NCBI GenBank assembly: GCA_035559795.1
Contig: DATMAR010000012.1
Coordinates: 248,001 to 312,000, forward strand
Length of the DNA: 64,000 bases
Direction: 5' to 3'
Source of the DNA: Fimbriimonadales bacterium
GTDB lineage: Bacteria > Armatimonadota > Fimbriimonadia > Fimbriimonadales > ATM1
The notes under the pieces are model-generated. The model was given only the letters and a program-made list of their open reading frames with translations, was not told the origin of the DNA and did not search any database. The translations under genes and the position numbers were made by a program. Below, one piece after another: positions 8,999 through 19,063 of this stretch. Every line of letters starts with the position of its first letter. Position 1 is the first letter of the stretch.

Positions 8999-9745
8999 CT
9001 ATAATTTTGTGAGTATTTCTGGGGCGCTTTTGGTTACAAGTACCATATGCTCGAAATGGGCAGACAGAGAGCCGTCCTTTGTCACGACTGTCCATTTATC
9101 GGGCTGGGTACGCACCTGATACTTACCTGCGTTAATCATCGGCTCGATACATAAAACCATTCCTGCTTTTAGTTTGGGTCCTGTGCCGGGTTTTCCAAAG
9201 TTAGGGATACTCGGCTCTTCGTGAAGTTTCTTGCCTATTCCATGCCCGACGAGGTCTCGGACGACACTGTATCCATGGCTTTCTACATAAGATTGAATCG
9301 CGTGGCTGATATCCCCCACTCGCTTTCCCTCTCTGGCTTGAGATATTCCTTGCATGAGAGATTCTCGAGCGACGTTGAGCAAACGAGTCGCTTCGGGGCT
9401 AATTTTCCCGACCGGGTAAGTCCAAGCGGCATCCCCATGATATCCTTCGATCTCCGCACCGACATCCAAACTCACGATGTCTCCTTCTTTTAGGATTCGT
9501 GGACCTGGAATGCCGTGGACTACTTCCTCGTTCACGGATATGCAAACTGCGGCTGGAAAATTTCTATAACCTTTGAAACACGGACGCGCGCCTAACTCGA
9601 GAAGGGTTTTTTCGCCGATTTTGTCCAACTCCGCCGTCGTTATTCCCGGCGCGATGGCTTTAGACATTTCCCGTAAAGCGATTGCAACCGCTTTAGCGCA
9701 TCGGCGCATAATTTCAATTTCAGGGGGGGCTTTGAGCACGATCAT
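8999..9745 (-). CDS. map: Methionine aminopeptidase, type I
   Basis: This enzyme removes the initiator methionine from nascent proteins. The 248-residue pita-bread fold carries the five metal ligands in [18 protein letters not shown] (two Asp), [12 protein letters not shown] (His), CIEPMI (Glu) and HFEHMVLV (Glu), and the substrate His in VHGIPG. ATG 9745 overlaps the adk stop (ATGA), indicating coupling; a longer frame to 9799 lies inside adk and is rejected. No N-terminal zinc finger is present. The order adk-map-infA is the common one. Confidence 0.95.
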   Translation of the reverse strand: MIVLKAPPEIEIMRRCAKAVAIALREMSKAIAPGITTAELDKIGEKTLLELGARPCFKGYRNFPAAVCISVNEEVVHGIPGPRILKEGDIVSLDVGAEIEGYHGDAAWTYPVGKISPEATRLLNVARESLMQGISQAREGKRVGDISHAIQSYVESHGYSVVRDLVGHGIGKKLHEEPSIPNFGKPGTGPKLKAGMVLCIEPMINAGKYQVRTQPDKWTVVTKDGSLSAHFEHMVLVTKSAPEILTKL

Positions 9746-10311
9746 GAACAAATAGCGGATTTGACCTTTGCGTATACCTCTTCGATACTGCCTGTGCAAT
9801 CTACCTCACGAAGGAGACCACGCGAACGATAAAACTCGACAAGGGGTTCTGTTTGCTGGCGATAAACGGAGAACCTTTTCTCGATTAATTCGGGTGTATC
9901 ATCCGACCTGCCTTCGATTTTCGCTCTATTGAATAAGCGTTCCTTCACGACGTCTAATGGCGCGACGAAGTACAGCACGCAATCCAGCTTTTGCGATTGA
10001 CTATTCAGGATTTGCTCCAGCGATTCTGCTTGTGCGATGGTGCGTGGGAAACCGTCCAACAAGAAACCATCTTTCGCTTCCTGGGAATCGAGCCACTCCT
10101 TGACGACCTCGGTAATGATCTCGTCAGGAACGAGTTTTCCTGATTCCACGTATTCCTTCACGATTTTTCCCAAAGGAGTGCCTTCTGCTATAGATTTACG
10201 AAGAAGGTCCCCAGTTGAAATCGTGGGAATTCGTTTTCGTTCAGAAAGAAGTTTTGCTTGTGTCCCTTTTCCTACCCCTGGTGGTCCCAATACGACAATG
10301 CGTTTAGGCAC
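9742..10311 (-). CDS. adk: Adenylate kinase (short form)
   Basis: This enzyme catalyses ATP + AMP <-> 2 ADP. The 189 residues begin with RIVVLGPPGVGKGTQAKLL (P-loop at residues 9-17). Next come the AMP-binding segment ISTGDLLRKSIAEGTPLG and FLLDGFPRTIAQA. The LID region is reduced to a short loop around RAKIEGRSDDTPELI, so this is the short, zinc-less variant instead of the 214-residue form. The gene overlaps the end of secY by eight bases and the start of map by four. Confidence 0.95.
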   Translation of the reverse strand: MPKRIVVLGPPGVGKGTQAKLLSERKRIPTISTGDLLRKSIAEGTPLGKIVKEYVESGKLVPDEIITEVVKEWLDSQEAKDGFLLDGFPRTIAQAESLEQILNSQSQKLDCVLYFVAPLDVVKERLFNRAKIEGRSDDTPELIEKRFSVYRQQTEPLVEFYRSRGLLREVDCTGSIEEVYAKVKSAICS

Positions 10312-11605
10312 GGGAATAACCTTTCATGATGAGATTCGCTTCGATTTGTCGCATCAAATCCAACACTACGCTTACGATAATCAATAACGATGTGCTTCCC
10401 AAAAAACTAAACTGTGCAACGCCGGTAATTTGCGGAATCCAATAAGGAACGAGAGAAACGAATGCCAAAAAGAATGCCCCCACCGCTGTGATTCGTGAAA
10501 TGACTTGGTCCAAAAACTGTTCGGTCTGTTTTCCTTGACGAACTCCGGGAATATATGCGCCGCTGCGTTTCAGATGCCCTGCAATTTCTTCTACATTGTA
10601 TTGCACCGCAGTATAAAAATACGTGAAGAAGAAGATAAGGAGCGCATAAATGATAGTGCCTGTTAACCATTGGTACCAGAAAGCACCTGGCCGCGGGTTG
10701 AAATAGATGGCGATATTACTAAAGAGTTCGCCCATCCATGAACCGGGTGGAAACCATTGTGCAATTTGTGCCGGAAGGTAAAGGAGCGTTACGGCAAAGA
10801 TTATCGGGATAACTCCCGCTGCATTCACCGGGATAGGGAGATAGGAACTTCCACCCACGAGCATTTTTGCCCCTGCAGTACGACGCATGTGCTGAATCAT
10901 GATTCTGCGCTGCGCTTGGGTGAAGAAAACGATGAGCCCTGTGAGCAAGACGAAAATTCCGAACAATGCCACTACCCGCCAAATCGCCATCGTGCCTTCT
11001 CGTACCTGCTGAATAACTGCTGCGGTTTGAATGGGGAAGGAGACGACGATGCCTGCGAAAATCATCAAACTCACGCCTTGGCCAATTCCTTTTTCTTGAA
11101 TTTGCTCACCCAGCCATAAAACGAACATCGCACCGGCAGTCCAGAGAACTACGATTTGAACTTTTTCCCATGCAGAAAGAGGAATTCCTTGTGTCAAAAG
11201 CGTGAGGAAGCCCCATCCTTGAAAAGCGCACAGAACGAGAGTTAATGCTCTCGTGCGTTGCGCTCTTCGCATTCTTTCGTATTGGCCACCTTCCATCATT
11301 TCCTTTTTCAAAGAAGGAATCGCAACGGTGACCAACTGCATGATAATGGAAGCAGTGATGTATGGGTTCAACCCGAGCGCAAATATGCTCAATCTTCTCA
11401 ACGCTCCCCCTGTGAACATATTAATCATTTCCAATACGCCGCTTTGCTGAAGTTTTTGCGTGATGAGATTCGGGTCTATATTTCCGATAGGCACTTGGAT
11501 ATGGATGCCAATTGCGTAAATCCCGAAGATGAGAAAAATGAAAAGGATTCGCTGTCTTAGATCAGGTTCGTTCCATGCCGCACGAAATACGTCTACGAAA
11601 TTCAT
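10304..11605 (-). CDS. secY: Protein translocase subunit SecY
   Basis: SecY is the central channel of the Sec translocon. The 433-residue protein has ten predicted membrane helices. It has the N-terminal amphipathic segment [20 protein letters not shown], the plug region after TM1 ([20 protein letters not shown]), and the cytoplasmic loop [19 protein letters not shown], whose Arg and Gln contact SecA and the ribosome. It overlaps both rplO and adk by a few bases. It would export the secreted proteins encoded elsewhere in the same operon. Confidence 0.96.
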   Translation of the reverse strand: MNFVDVFRAAWNEPDLRQRILFIFLIFGIYAIGIHIQVPIGNIDPNLITQKLQQSGVLEMINMFTGGALRRLSIFALGLNPYITASIIMQLVTVAIPSLKKEMMEGGQYERMRRAQRTRALTLVLCAFQGWGFLTLLTQGIPLSAWEKVQIVVLWTAGAMFVLWLGEQIQEKGIGQGVSLMIFAGIVVSFPIQTAAVIQQVREGTMAIWRVVALFGIFVLLTGLIVFFTQAQRRIMIQHMRRTAGAKMLVGGSSYLPIPVNAAGVIPIIFAVTLLYLPAQIAQWFPPGSWMGELFSNIAIYFNPRPGAFWYQWLTGTIIYALLIFFFTYFYTAVQYNVEEIAGHLKRSGAYIPGVRQGKQTEQFLDQVISRITAVGAFFLAFVSLVPYWIPQITGVAQFSFLGSTSLLIIVSVVLDLMRQIEANLIMKGYSRA

Positions 11606-12042
11606 AGCCGCACGACTTCTCCGCCTGCTGCTTTGATTTTTTCCTCCGCAGATTTACTGAACGCGTGGGCACTTACGCGCAACTTTTTCGTTAACTCTCC
11701 AAAACCTAAAATTTTCAAACCGTCTTTCAAATCACCCACGAGACCCTTGTCAATGACAATATCAGGAGTTACTTCCGCACCACTTTCGAACGACTTCTCT
11801 ATCTTGTTGAGATTGACAACGGCGTATTCTTTGGAATTCGGATTGCGAAAACCTTTGCGAACGGGCAATCTTCGATGAATCGGAGTTTGCCCCCCCTCGT
11901 AAGCCGGGTGAATATTTCTCCGCGCTTTTTGCCCTTTAGTTCCTCGACCGCAGGTCTTCCCTAGCCCGCTGCCGATTCCACGACCGACGCGAACTCGTTC
12001 GCGTTTGCTTCCTGGAGCAGGTTTCAAATCACCGAGATGCAT
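11602..12042 (-). CDS. rplO: 50S ribosomal protein L15
   Basis: L15 has 146 residues. The N-terminal extended region is Gly/Arg-rich ([19 protein letters not shown]) and threads into 23S rRNA, followed by the [17 protein letters not shown] block and a globular C-terminus. It overlaps rpmD by 14 bases and secY by four. A GGG-GGG codon pair encodes its Gly-Gly. Confidence 0.96.
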   Translation of the reverse strand: MHLGDLKPAPGSKRERVRVGRGIGSGLGKTCGRGTKGQKARRNIHPAYEGGQTPIHRRLPVRKGFRNPNSKEYAVVNLNKIEKSFESGAEVTPDIVIDKGLVGDLKDGLKILGFGELTKKLRVSAHAFSKSAEEKIKAAGGEVVRL

Positions 12043-12229
12043 GGGTTTCCTCTTCGACTGGCATTACCTCGAGCATATGACGCACTTTGTAGAGCATTCC
12101 ACGAAGCGATGGACTATCCTCGTGGATAACCACTTGATTGAGCCTTCTAAGACCAAGAGCACGAATCGTTTTTCTGTGTGTTTCTTTCTCGCCAATTGGG
12201 GAGCGGACTAACTTAACTCGGATTTTCAT
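12029..12229 (-). CDS. rpmD: 50S ribosomal protein L30
   Basis: L30 is 66 residues. The core [30 protein letters not shown] is diagnostic and is followed by the second helix [16 protein letters not shown]. It overlaps rpsE by four bases and rplO by 14 bases, as is common for this trio. Confidence 0.94.
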   Translation of the reverse strand: MKIRVKLVRSPIGEKETHRKTIRALGLRRLNQVVIHEDSPSLRGMLYKVRHMLEVMPVEEETHASR

Positions 12230-12984
12230 GATTCATCCTCTCCTTCTTCGAGCGTCGTTGCTACAACAGGACTTTCTTCAGTGGTCTCGGGCATAGCCTC
12301 TGTTTCTTTAATGGTTTCTGGCATTTCTGACATTTTTTCGGTTTCTAACGATTCTTCTCGAATCGGAGTTTCACTTTCCGTCTCTGCAGATACTTCCTCA
12401 CGAACTTCAGCCGATGGAGGCTGAACTTCGACTGTTTGCTCTTTCTCTTCTTCCTCATCCTTCACGAACCACGGAGCAATTTGTTTTAATTTGAATCCTC
12501 TTTTTGCGGCTTGTTCTTTCGGAGAAACAAGCGAAGAAAGCGCTTTCATCGTTGCCCAAGCGCTGTTCACTGCATTTCTGCTTCCTAAAGTTTTTGCTAA
12601 AACGTCACGAACTCCTGCGCATTCCAGAATCGCGCGTACGACTCCACCTGCAACTACGCCAGTTCCCGGTGTCGCTGGGCGAAGGAGCACTTTCGTCGCA
12701 CCCAATTCTCCTATGACCGCGTGAGGAATAGTATTTTCGACCATAGGGACTTCGATCATCGCTTTTTTTGCGGCTTCTTCGCCTTTACGAATAGCATCGG
12801 GAATACCTAAAGCCTTGCCTAATCCTGCTCCTACATGACCTTTTCCGTCACCGACTACGACCAAAACACTCCACGAAGCGGTTTTCCCCCCCCTATGGGT
12901 TTTCGATACGCGGTTCGTTTGTACGACGCGAACGTCTAAGCCTTCTACGTCTTCTCTTTTTCCTGCGATAGATACTTTCGGCAT
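12226..12984 (-). CDS. rpsE: 30S ribosomal protein S5 with long acidic C-terminal extension
   Basis: S5 controls decoding fidelity and helps form the mRNA entry site. Residues 10-170 are a normal S5: the double-stranded RNA-binding half with [22 protein letters not shown], then the [19 protein letters not shown] segment. After residue 175 the protein continues for about 77 residues that are almost wholly Glu, Ser, Thr, Pro and Val, with no predicted fold. The total is 252 residues, against about 166 in E. coli. The same kind of tail is seen on S3 and L22 in this operon. The tail frame is intact to a TGA that overlaps rpmD. Confidence 0.95.
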   Translation of the reverse strand: MPKVSIAGKREDVEGLDVRVVQTNRVSKTHRGGKTASWSVLVVVGDGKGHVGAGLGKALGIPDAIRKGEEAAKKAMIEVPMVENTIPHAVIGELGATKVLLRPATPGTGVVAGGVVRAILECAGVRDVLAKTLGSRNAVNSAWATMKALSSLVSPKEQAAKRGFKLKQIAPWFVKDEEEEKEQTVEVQPPSAEVREEVSAETESETPIREESLETEKMSEMPETIKETEAMPETTEESPVVATTLEEGEDES

Positions 12985-12987
12985 AAA

Positions 12988-13326
12988 TTAAAACTCCAAA
13001 CCCGCTTCTCGGGCAGCATCGGCAAGGGCACGTACTCTTCCACCGTAACGAAACCCTCCTCTATCGAAAACAACGGCTCGAATTCCTTTCTCTTTCGCTC
13101 TTTCTGCGATAAGTTTACCGACGATTTTCGCACCTTCGATATTTCCACCGTTATCGAGTTTTCTTTCCAAAGAACTCGCTGATGCGATCGTCGCTCCTTT
13201 TTCATCGTCTATTATTTGTGCATAAATGTGTTTCAGGCTGCGAAACACGGCAAGCCGCGGACGCTCCGCGTTTCCTTTCACGCGTTTGCGAATCCGCTTG
13301 TGTCGAATATCGCGCATATCTCGCAT
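12988..13326 (-). CDS. rplR: 50S ribosomal protein L18
   Basis: L18 has 112 residues and binds 5S rRNA. It shows [21 protein letters not shown], the [17 protein letters not shown] helix and the C-terminus [26 protein letters not shown]. Its first codons repeat themselves (ATGCGAGAT/ATGCGCGAT), giving [11 protein letters not shown], so ATG 13326 or 13317 could be used. Neither has a clear Shine-Dalgarno. Confidence 0.95.
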   Translation of the reverse strand: MRDMRDIRHKRIRKRVKGNAERPRLAVFRSLKHIYAQIIDDEKGATIASASSLERKLDNGGNIEGAKIVGKLIAERAKEKGIRAVVFDRGGFRYGGRVRALADAAREAGLEF

Positions 13327-13327
13327 A

Positions 13328-13882
13328 TTACGCTGTTGCCCTCTTGCCTTGTTTCAGTTTTATAAATTCACCTTTATAGCGGATACCTTTTCCCTTATAG
13401 GGATCGGGGGGGCGAACTCTGCGAATGTCGGCTGCCACTCTGCCGACTAATTGTTTATCTATCCCACGAACTCGAATAATCGGAACACGCGTTCTTTCAT
13501 CCGTACCAACCTGAAATTCGATTCCAGGAGGAGCCTCGACACGAACAGGATGCGAATAGCCGATATTCAAAACCAAATCTTTCCCTTCCAAAGACGCACG
13601 GTATCCCACTCCGTGAATTTCTAAAACTTTTTCGTAACCTTGACTCACACCGACGACCATGTTGTTGATGAGACTCCTTGCTAAGCCATGTTGGCTTCTG
13701 TGCAAACGAGAATCCGAGGGACGCTTGACGGATAAGATTCCATCGCTTTTCTCCACGACTAAATCCGGATGAATTCGTTCTCTTAATTCTCCCTTAGGAC
13801 CTTTGACGATGACTTCGTTTCCTGCAACTTCGACAGTCACGCCCTCAGGAATCGTGATTTTTTTTAGGCCTATCCTCGACAT
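13328..13882 (-). CDS. rplF: 50S ribosomal protein L6
   Basis: L6 is 184 residues from [15 protein letters not shown]. It has two homologous alpha/beta domains, the first with [19 protein letters not shown] and the second with [34 protein letters not shown], the most conserved signature. L6 lies near the sarcin-ricin loop and factor-binding site. A frame seven codons longer (13903) would overlap rpsH and is not favoured. Confidence 0.95.
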   Translation of the reverse strand: MSRIGLKKITIPEGVTVEVAGNEVIVKGPKGELRERIHPDLVVEKSDGILSVKRPSDSRLHRSQHGLARSLINNMVVGVSQGYEKVLEIHGVGYRASLEGKDLVLNIGYSHPVRVEAPPGIEFQVGTDERTRVPIIRVRGIDKQLVGRVAADIRRVRPPDPYKGKGIRYKGEFIKLKQGKRATA

Positions 13883-13887
13883 AAGAT

Positions 13888-14283
13888 TTACCAAACCTCG
13901 CAAATAACTTCCCCACCGACTTTTCGTTTTCTCGCCTCTCTATCCGTCATGAGTCCTTTATTCGTAGACAGAATGCGTGTACCCATTCCGCTTGCCACAG
14001 GCTGCAATTCGTCGTAACCTTTATAAATGCGCAATCCCGGTTTACTAATTCTGCGTATATGCCTCATAAGAGGCTTTTTCTGTTGGTCGTAGCGCAAATG
14101 AACACGCAGCGTTGGAAAGGAGGAATCCTTCATGATTTCGAATCCTCCTACAAATCCTTCTTGTTTTAGAATCGCCGCGATTGCTTCGTTCATTTTGCTA
14201 TGTGGTGCATCTATATATTCTTTTTTAGCGCGATAGCCGTTCCGAATACGCGTCAAGAAGTCAGCAATAGGATCCGAATGCAT
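13888..14283 (-). CDS. rpsH: 30S ribosomal protein S8
   Basis: S8 is 131 residues, starting MHSDPIADFLTRIRNGYRAKK and ending with the signature GMGTRILSTNKGLMTDREARKRKVGGEVICEVW region. It binds the central domain of 16S rRNA, and in E. coli it also represses the spc operon. ATG 14283 follows the rpsN stop by two bases; a frame extending to 14394 runs antiparallel to nothing conserved and is rejected. Confidence 0.95.
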   Translation of the reverse strand: MHSDPIADFLTRIRNGYRAKKEYIDAPHSKMNEAIAAILKQEGFVGGFEIMKDSSFPTLRVHLRYDQQKKPLMRHIRRISKPGLRIYKGYDELQPVASGMGTRILSTNKGLMTDREARKRKVGGEVICEVW

Positions 14284-14285
14284 AA

Positions 14286-14471
14286 TTACCAACTCGACTT
14301 CCGCACTCCCGGCAACATCCCTTTCAACGCCAACTCTCTCAAACAAATTCTGCAAACTCCGAAATAACGAAAATAACCACGCGCCCGTCCGCAAATACTG
14401 CAGCGGTTGTATGCGCGCACCTTAAATTTCGGCTTTCGCTTTTGCTTTACGATTAGACACTTTTTTGGCAT
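14286..14471 (-). CDS. rpsN: 30S ribosomal protein S14, type Z
   Basis: This S14 has 61 residues and is the short zinc-binding version. Its C-x2-C...C-x2-C motif spans [20 protein letters not shown], followed by [18 protein letters not shown]14 is a late-assembling head protein. The gene is separated from rplE, its normal upstream neighbour, by an EF-G-like gene (14585-16651) plus a 113-base gap. Within that gap I see no strong promoter or terminator. Confidence 0.96.
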   Translation of the reverse strand: MPKKCLIVKQKRKPKFKVRAYNRCSICGRARGYFRYFGVCRICLRELALKGMLPGVRKSSW

Positions 14472-14584
14472 ATCGAATCACACATTATTATTTCAAATCA
14501 ATCGTTATTTCGGCACCATCGTTAGTTCATTACACACGCTGGCAAGACCCATTTTCGAGAAAGGGGCAGATATCATACCCGAAT

Positions 14585-16651
14585 TTAATCCTCTTGCTCC
14601 TGAGCCTTGCGTTTCTGATACTCGGCAATCAAGGTTTGTTGCTCGTTCGCAGGGACTTCTTCATACCTCGCGAACTTGGTCCTAAAGCGCCCCCTTCCTT
14701 TCGTTATGGAGCGAAGGTCGAGGGCATATTTGGTCATCGTCGCCATAGGTACTTCAGCGTAAATCCTCTGTTTTCCAGGAGCAATAAGCTCCATACCCAT
14801 CGGTCTTCCTCGGCGGGTGTTCAGGTCGCTGATGACGTCTCCTGTAAATTCCTCCGGGACGTCTATCTCGACGGACAATATCGGTTCCAAAATCGTGGGC
14901 TGAGCCTGCTGGGCTGCCGCCCGAAAAGCCATAGCACCAGCCATTTTGAACGCCTGCTCGCTCGAATCCACCTCGTGATAACTCCCGTGATAGACGTTGC
15001 ACCTGAAATCTACTACAGGAAAACCAGCGATGACACCCTTCTGTTTTGCCTCGACGACACCTTTTTCGATTGCCGGAAGATAGTTCTTCGGAATGACCCC
15101 GCCGACGATGGAGTCCGTAAATTCGAAACCCGAACCGCGAGGCAAAGGTGTGAGCTCGACCCAGCAGTCTCCATACTGTCCTCTCCCGCCTGACTGCTTT
15201 TTATACTTTCCTTGCGCTTTTGCGGGGACTTTTATCGTTTCACGATAAGGAATTTTCGCCTCTTCGGTAGTTACGTTTACTCCGAATTTTTCTCGGAGTT
15301 TTTCGATAATGACATCGAGGTGGATATCTCCCATCCCCTCTATTAAATACTGTCCGCTTTCCGGGTCTCGATGATGACGAAAAGTCGGGTCTTCATCAGC
15401 GAGTCGTTGAATTGCATTTCCTAACTTATCCTCATCGGCTTTCGTTTTGGGAACAATTGCTAAACGATAAATTGGTTCCGGAAATTCAATAGATTTAAGT
15501 GCTTTGAGGTTCTTCGGGTCGCACAGGCTATCTCCGGTTTTCGTTTTTTGGAGTTTTGTAATTCCGGCAATATCCCCTGCGATAACGGCAGATGCGGGTA
15601 ATTGTTCTTTTCCTCGCGGGAAAAATAGTGTTCCTATTCGCTCTGCTTCTTCGGTAGTTGCGTTTTTGATTTGACTATCCGGCTTTAATGTTCCCTGCAT
15701 TACTCTAAGGTAGTTGATTCGTCCGACGAACGGGTCTGCTGTCGTTTTGAATACGAAACAACATAAAGGCGCTGTCGTGTCAGGAATTATTGCTTCTTCA
15801 TTCGATTTCTTTGGTTTCTCTGTGGGATTCGGTACAAGACCTACGATATGGTCGAGTAACGGAATTACACCGATCCCCATAGAAGCACTCCCCAAAAGAA
15901 CTGGAAATATTTTGCCGCAACTCACCCCTGCTTCCAAACCTTTTGTAATTTCTTCTTCGGACAAAGACTGTCCTTCGAGATATTTCTCCATGAGAGAGTC
16001 ATCACCTTCAGCAGCGGAATCCATCATCCATTCCATTACTTTCTGTGCTTCCAACTTGATATCCGCTGTAGGTTCTTCTTTCTTTTCGTTTTTTACATCA
16101 CCGAGATGAACGCGGTTGTCAATCAAGTCATACACGCCTTTGAAATTCAACTGTGAACCTACAGGGACTTGAAGCGGAACGACGCGTTTCCCGAAGCGAT
16201 TTTCCAAAGTCTTCATAAGCCCTGGATAATCTGCATTCTCTCGTTCCATTTTATTGACGAAAATTAAGCGTGCAATTCCCTGTTCCTCTGCAAGCTCCCA
16301 AGCATTATCGAAACCCACATCGAGTACGGTTTGCGCAGGTGTTACGATAATCATCGCTTCTACGACTCTTGCCACCCCATATAAATCGCCGATGAAATCG
16401 GGAAAGCCCGGGACGTCAATAATGTTGATTTTCGTTCCTTTCCATTCGAGCGAAAGAATCGATGCGCTCAAACTGATTTTGCGTTTTATTTCTAACGCTT
16501 CGAAATCGGAATGAGAAGTTCCTTGGTCAACGCTTCCCAAACGGTCTATAGCACCTGCAGCCCAAAGCATTTGTTCTACGAGCGTTGTCTTTCCAGCCCC
16601 ACCGTGTCCTACTATGGCTACATTGCGAATATTTTCCGTTTTGTATTCCAT
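14585..16651 (-). CDS. EF-G2-type translational GTPase inserted in the spc cluster
   Basis: This 688-residue protein has the full five-domain EF-G architecture but clearly differs from the canonical fusA at 26265. The P-loop is GHGGAGKT (residues 15-22), where canonical EF-G has AHIDAGKT. The G3 motif is DVPGF (79-83), so the catalytic His of DTPGH is replaced by Phe. G4 is NKME. Domains IV/V are intact, with RGQYGDCWVELTPLPRG and GRGRFRTKFARYEEVPA. This matches the EF-G2/EF-G-like COG0480 subgroup, one mycobacterial member of which is reported to bind GTP without ribosome-stimulated hydrolysis. Its role is unknown. It lies three bases after rplE and 113 bases before rpsN, so it is probably co-transcribed with ribosomal proteins. 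Confidence 0.9.
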   Translation of the reverse strand: MEYKTENIRNVAIVGHGGAGKTTLVEQMLWAAGAIDRLGSVDQGTSHSDFEALEIKRKISLSASILSLEWKGTKINIIDVPGFPDFIGDLYGVARVVEAMIIVTPAQTVLDVGFDNAWELAEEQGIARLIFVNKMERENADYPGLMKTLENRFGKRVVPLQVPVGSQLNFKGVYDLIDNRVHLGDVKNEKKEEPTADIKLEAQKVMEWMMDSAAEGDDSLMEKYLEGQSLSEEEITKGLEAGVSCGKIFPVLLGSASMGIGVIPLLDHIVGLVPNPTEKPKKSNEEAIIPDTTAPLCCFVFKTTADPFVGRINYLRVMQGTLKPDSQIKNATTEEAERIGTLFFPRGKEQLPASAVIAGDIAGITKLQKTKTGDSLCDPKNLKALKSIEFPEPIYRLAIVPKTKADEDKLGNAIQRLADEDPTFRHHRDPESGQYLIEGMGDIHLDVIIEKLREKFGVNVTTEEAKIPYRETIKVPAKAQGKYKKQSGGRGQYGDCWVELTPLPRGSGFEFTDSIVGGVIPKNYLPAIEKGVVEAKQKGVIAGFPVVDFRCNVYHGSYHEVDSSEQAFKMAGAMAFRAAAQQAQPTILEPILSVEIDVPEEFTGDVISDLNTRRGRPMGMELIAPGKQRIYAEVPMATMTKYALDLRSITKGRGRFRTKFARYEEVPANEQQTLIAEYQKRKAQEQED

Positions 16652-16654
16652 ATC

Positions 16655-17281
16655 TTAACTGCGTTCCCTAAAAGGCAATCCCATTTTTTTCAGTAAAGCT
16701 CGTGCTTCTTCGTCTGTTCGTGCGGTAGTGCATATCACGATATCCATCCCGCGTATTTTATCGAACGTTTCGTAGTCAATTTCAGGAAAGACGAGTTGTT
16801 CTTTCAATCCGATTGCATAATTCCCGTGCCCATCGAAGGAACGTGGATTCAAGCCTTGGAAGTCTCGCAAACGTGGCAAAACGACCGTTATCAGTTTGTC
16901 CAAGAAATGGAACATCCTGTCGCCTCGTAGAGTAACTTTGCATCCGATTTTCATCCCTTTCCGAATACGGAAGTTCGAAATAGATTTTTTCGCCAAAGTG
17001 ACAACGGGTTTCTGACCGGTGATGAGAGTCAAGTCACGAATGGAATTATCCAGAGCCTTGCTGTCCTTCGTTGCTTCGCCTACCCCCATATTCACTACGA
17101 TTTTTTCGATGCGCGGAACTTGCATCGGCGTCGTGTAACCGAATTCCTTCATCATTTCGGGGACGATACGTTCCTGCCACAAATCACGCAAGCGGCTGCG
17201 CGGTGGCTTTTCGATAACAGCCGTACCACCTGCTTGTTTTCCTTCTTTTTTTTCTTTTATCGCTTGTTCTTTCTTTGCCAT
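16655..17281 (-). CDS. rplE: 50S ribosomal protein L5 with N-terminal extension
   Basis: L5 binds 5S rRNA and touches P-site tRNA. The core (about residues 33-208) contains [36 protein letters not shown] and the C-terminal [27 protein letters not shown]. The first about 30 residues ([20 protein letters not shown]...) are a Lys/Glu-rich extension not present in E. coli, which has 179 residues against 208 here. A start near MMKEFGY would be too short. It lies between rplX and the EF-G2-like gene. Confidence 0.95.
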   Translation of the reverse strand: MAKKEQAIKEKKEGKQAGGTAVIEKPPRSRLRDLWQERIVPEMMKEFGYTTPMQVPRIEKIVVNMGVGEATKDSKALDNSIRDLTLITGQKPVVTLAKKSISNFRIRKGMKIGCKVTLRGDRMFHFLDKLITVVLPRLRDFQGLNPRSFDGHGNYAIGLKEQLVFPEIDYETFDKIRGMDIVICTTARTDEEARALLKKMGLPFRERS

Positions 17282-17313
17282 TTCTTATTCGCAGTCATTT
17301 ATTTAATGTCAAT

Positions 17314-17676
17314 TTATTTAATGTCGATGGTTTCGTTGGTTACCTTTGCAAAACGCACCCACCTGCCATCTTCCATTCTCCTCCCTACGCGGGTCGGTTT
17401 TCCGGAATGCGGATCTACCAGTTTCACCTTACTGATATGAAGTGGAGCGGGAACGCGGATTCTTTCACCTTGTTGCTGAGGATTACGCGGTTTTCGATGT
17501 TTCGTCACGGCATTGAGAGGAACGGGTTTACCTTCTTTATCTTTCGAAAGGCCTTCGACGACAATCATCATACGTTCTGGAATGACGCGTATCACTCGTC
17601 CGCGCTGTCCTTTATCTTTTCCGGAAATCACTTCTACTGTATCTCCCGTTTTGATTTTCAATTTGACTTTTCCCAT
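17314..17676 (-). CDS. rplX: 50S ribosomal protein L24
   Basis: L24 is 120 residues. The KOW motif is at the start: KIKTGDTVEVISGKDKGQRGRV. The rest includes HRKPRNPQQQGERI and a C-terminal segment, HSGKPTRVGRRMEDGRWVRFAK. It is an assembly initiator on 23S rRNA near the exit tunnel. It overlaps the end of rplN by a base and precedes rplE by 32 bases. Confidence 0.96.
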   Translation of the reverse strand: MGKVKLKIKTGDTVEVISGKDKGQRGRVIRVIPERMMIVVEGLSKDKEGKPVPLNAVTKHRKPRNPQQQGERIRVPAPLHISKVKLVDPHSGKPTRVGRRMEDGRWVRFAKVTNETIDIK

Positions 17677-18044
17677 CAGATAACCTCCGGCGCGAGAGAC
17701 ACGATCTTCATAAATTCTTTATCTCGAAGTTCGCGTGCTACTGGCCCGAAAATTCGCGTCCCTCTCGGTTCACCAGTAGTCGTAATCAGAACGCAGGCGT
17801 TATCGTCGAAACGTAAAGTACTTCCATCGGGTCTGCGAACCGGTTTTTTCGTTCTCACGATCACCGCTCTTACGACTTCGCCTTTTTTGACGGGCATGTT
17901 CGGCGCGGCGGCTTTCACGGAGGCAACAATAACGTCGCCAACCGTTCCATAACGCGGTTGCGAACCCTTAAGCACACGAATACACATCACCTCGCGTGCT
18001 CCCGAGTTATCTGCAACTTTTAGTCTCGAATATTGTTGTATCAT
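17676..18044 (-). CDS. rplN: 50S ribosomal protein L14
   Basis: L14 is 122 residues, the standard size. It starts [21 protein letters not shown] and contains [29 protein letters not shown]. It contacts S12 and helix 44 in bridge B5/B8 and is the docking site of the silencing factor RsfS. Nothing unusual is seen. Confidence 0.97.
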   Translation of the reverse strand: MIQQYSRLKVADNSGAREVMCIRVLKGSQPRYGTVGDVIVASVKAAAPNMPVKKGEVVRAVIVRTKKPVRRPDGSTLRFDDNACVLITTTGEPRGTRIFGPVARELRDKEFMKIVSLAPEVI

Positions 18045-18066
18045 TGCCTTTGTTTTAGAGAAATTC

Positions 18067-18333
18067 TTATTGCACTTTCTTCAGTATCTTCGTTACGCGC
18101 CAACGCTTTTCTTTGCTCAGCGGGCGCGTCTCCATAATTTCTACTAAGTCACCTATATCGCAACCGATTTCATCGTGTGCTTTGTATTTTTTACTGCGTA
18201 CCACCGTTTTAAGATATAAAGGATGTTGAATTCGTCGTTGTACGGAAACGACGACAGTCTTTTGCATTTTGTTCGAAACGACAACGCCGCTTCGAGTTTT
18301 TCTGCGATTTCTCACTTTTCCGTTTTGGGTCAT
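18067..18333 (-). CDS. rpsQ: 30S ribosomal protein S17
   Basis: S17 is 88 residues with an OB fold: [21 protein letters not shown], then [29 protein letters not shown]. It is a primary 16S binder. It overlaps rpmC by four bases (ATGA) and is followed by rplN after 22 bases. Confidence 0.96.
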   Translation of the reverse strand: MTQNGKVRNRRKTRSGVVVSNKMQKTVVVSVQRRIQHPLYLKTVVRSKKYKAHDEIGCDIGDLVEIMETRPLSKEKRWRVTKILKKVQ

Positions 18334-18542
18334 GCCTTTATTTCTTCTTTTCGTTTTTCGGTGATCACCGTAAGGATGCGCGCGATGTTGTGTCGCTGCA
18401 TCATTACGGATTTTACATCTTTTAAATCTCTCAATGCCATCTTTCTACGGAGTTCGAAGAGAGCGAGACGCTCATTTTGAAGCATCTCTTCCAACTCTTC
18501 GAGAGTTTTTTCTCTCAATTCTTTCGTCCGCAGTGGTTTCAT
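18330..18542 (-). CDS. rpmC: 50S ribosomal protein L29
   Basis: L29 is 70 residues and all helical, with [29 protein letters not shown] followed by the second helix [21 protein letters not shown]. It forms part of the exit-tunnel rim that binds trigger factor and SRP with L23. It overlaps both rplP and rpsQ by one to four bases. Confidence 0.96.
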   Translation of the reverse strand: MKPLRTKELREKTLEELEEMLQNERLALFELRRKMALRDLKDVKSVMMQRHNIARILTVITEKRKEEIKA

Positions 18543-19063
18543 TACGCTTCTTCCTCTTTTGCTTGCGTACCCTTACGGCGCTCTAAAACGAACTTCGGCG
18601 GCTTAGGTTCGACAGCACTTGTCTCTGCTGGGGAGACTTCAGCGTGGTCGGGCATATCCTGTCTTGTTATAAATTTCGTTTTTATAGGTAATTTATGGCC
18701 TGCAAGCCGCATAGCTTCCTGGGCTGCTTCTTTGGGAAGCCCCCCCATTTCGAAAAGCACACGCCCGGGTTTCACCACAGCCACCCAACCCTCCACATTT
18801 CCTTTCCCGGAGCCCATCCTGGTTTCTGCGGGTTTTTTGGTAAAAGGTTTATCGGGAAATATGCGAATCCAAACTTTTCCTCCACGCCTTACCGCGCGTG
18901 CTAACGCGACTCGCGCCGCCTCTATTTGACGATTGGAAATCCAACCCGGCTCGAGCGCTTGCAAACCATAGTCGCCGAAATCGAGTTTTGTAGCTCCTTT
19001 GGATTTCCCTTTCATTCGTCCTCGAGCGACTTTTCGATGCTTGACGCGTTTAGGCATCAACAT
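18542..19063 (-). CDS. rplP: 50S ribosomal protein L16
   Basis: L16 organises the tRNA-binding region of the 50S. Residues 3-140 are typical: [61 protein letters not shown] and [22 protein letters not shown]. The protein ends in about 30 extra residues ([24 protein letters not shown]...) beyond the usual 137-144, giving 173. ATG 19063 overlaps the rpsC stop (TAATG); the conventional start MPKR is two codons later at 19057. Confidence 0.95.
   Translation of the reverse strand: MLMPKRVKHRKVARGRMKGKSKGATKLDFGDYGLQALEPGWISNRQIEAARVALARAVRRGGKVWIRIFPDKPFTKKPAETRMGSGKGNVEGWVAVVKPGRVLFEMGGLPKEAAQEAMRLAGHKLPIKTKFITRQDMPDHAEVSPAETSAVEPKPPKFVLERRKGTQAKEEEA

Noticed and set aside
8981-9095. Longer infA frame reaching 9095
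   Set aside because: It runs into map and adds 38 unconserved residues; ATG 8981 has the better ribosome-binding site and normal length.
14284-14394. Longer rpsH frame reaching 14394
   Set aside because: It overlaps rpsN in a different frame and adds residues absent in S8.
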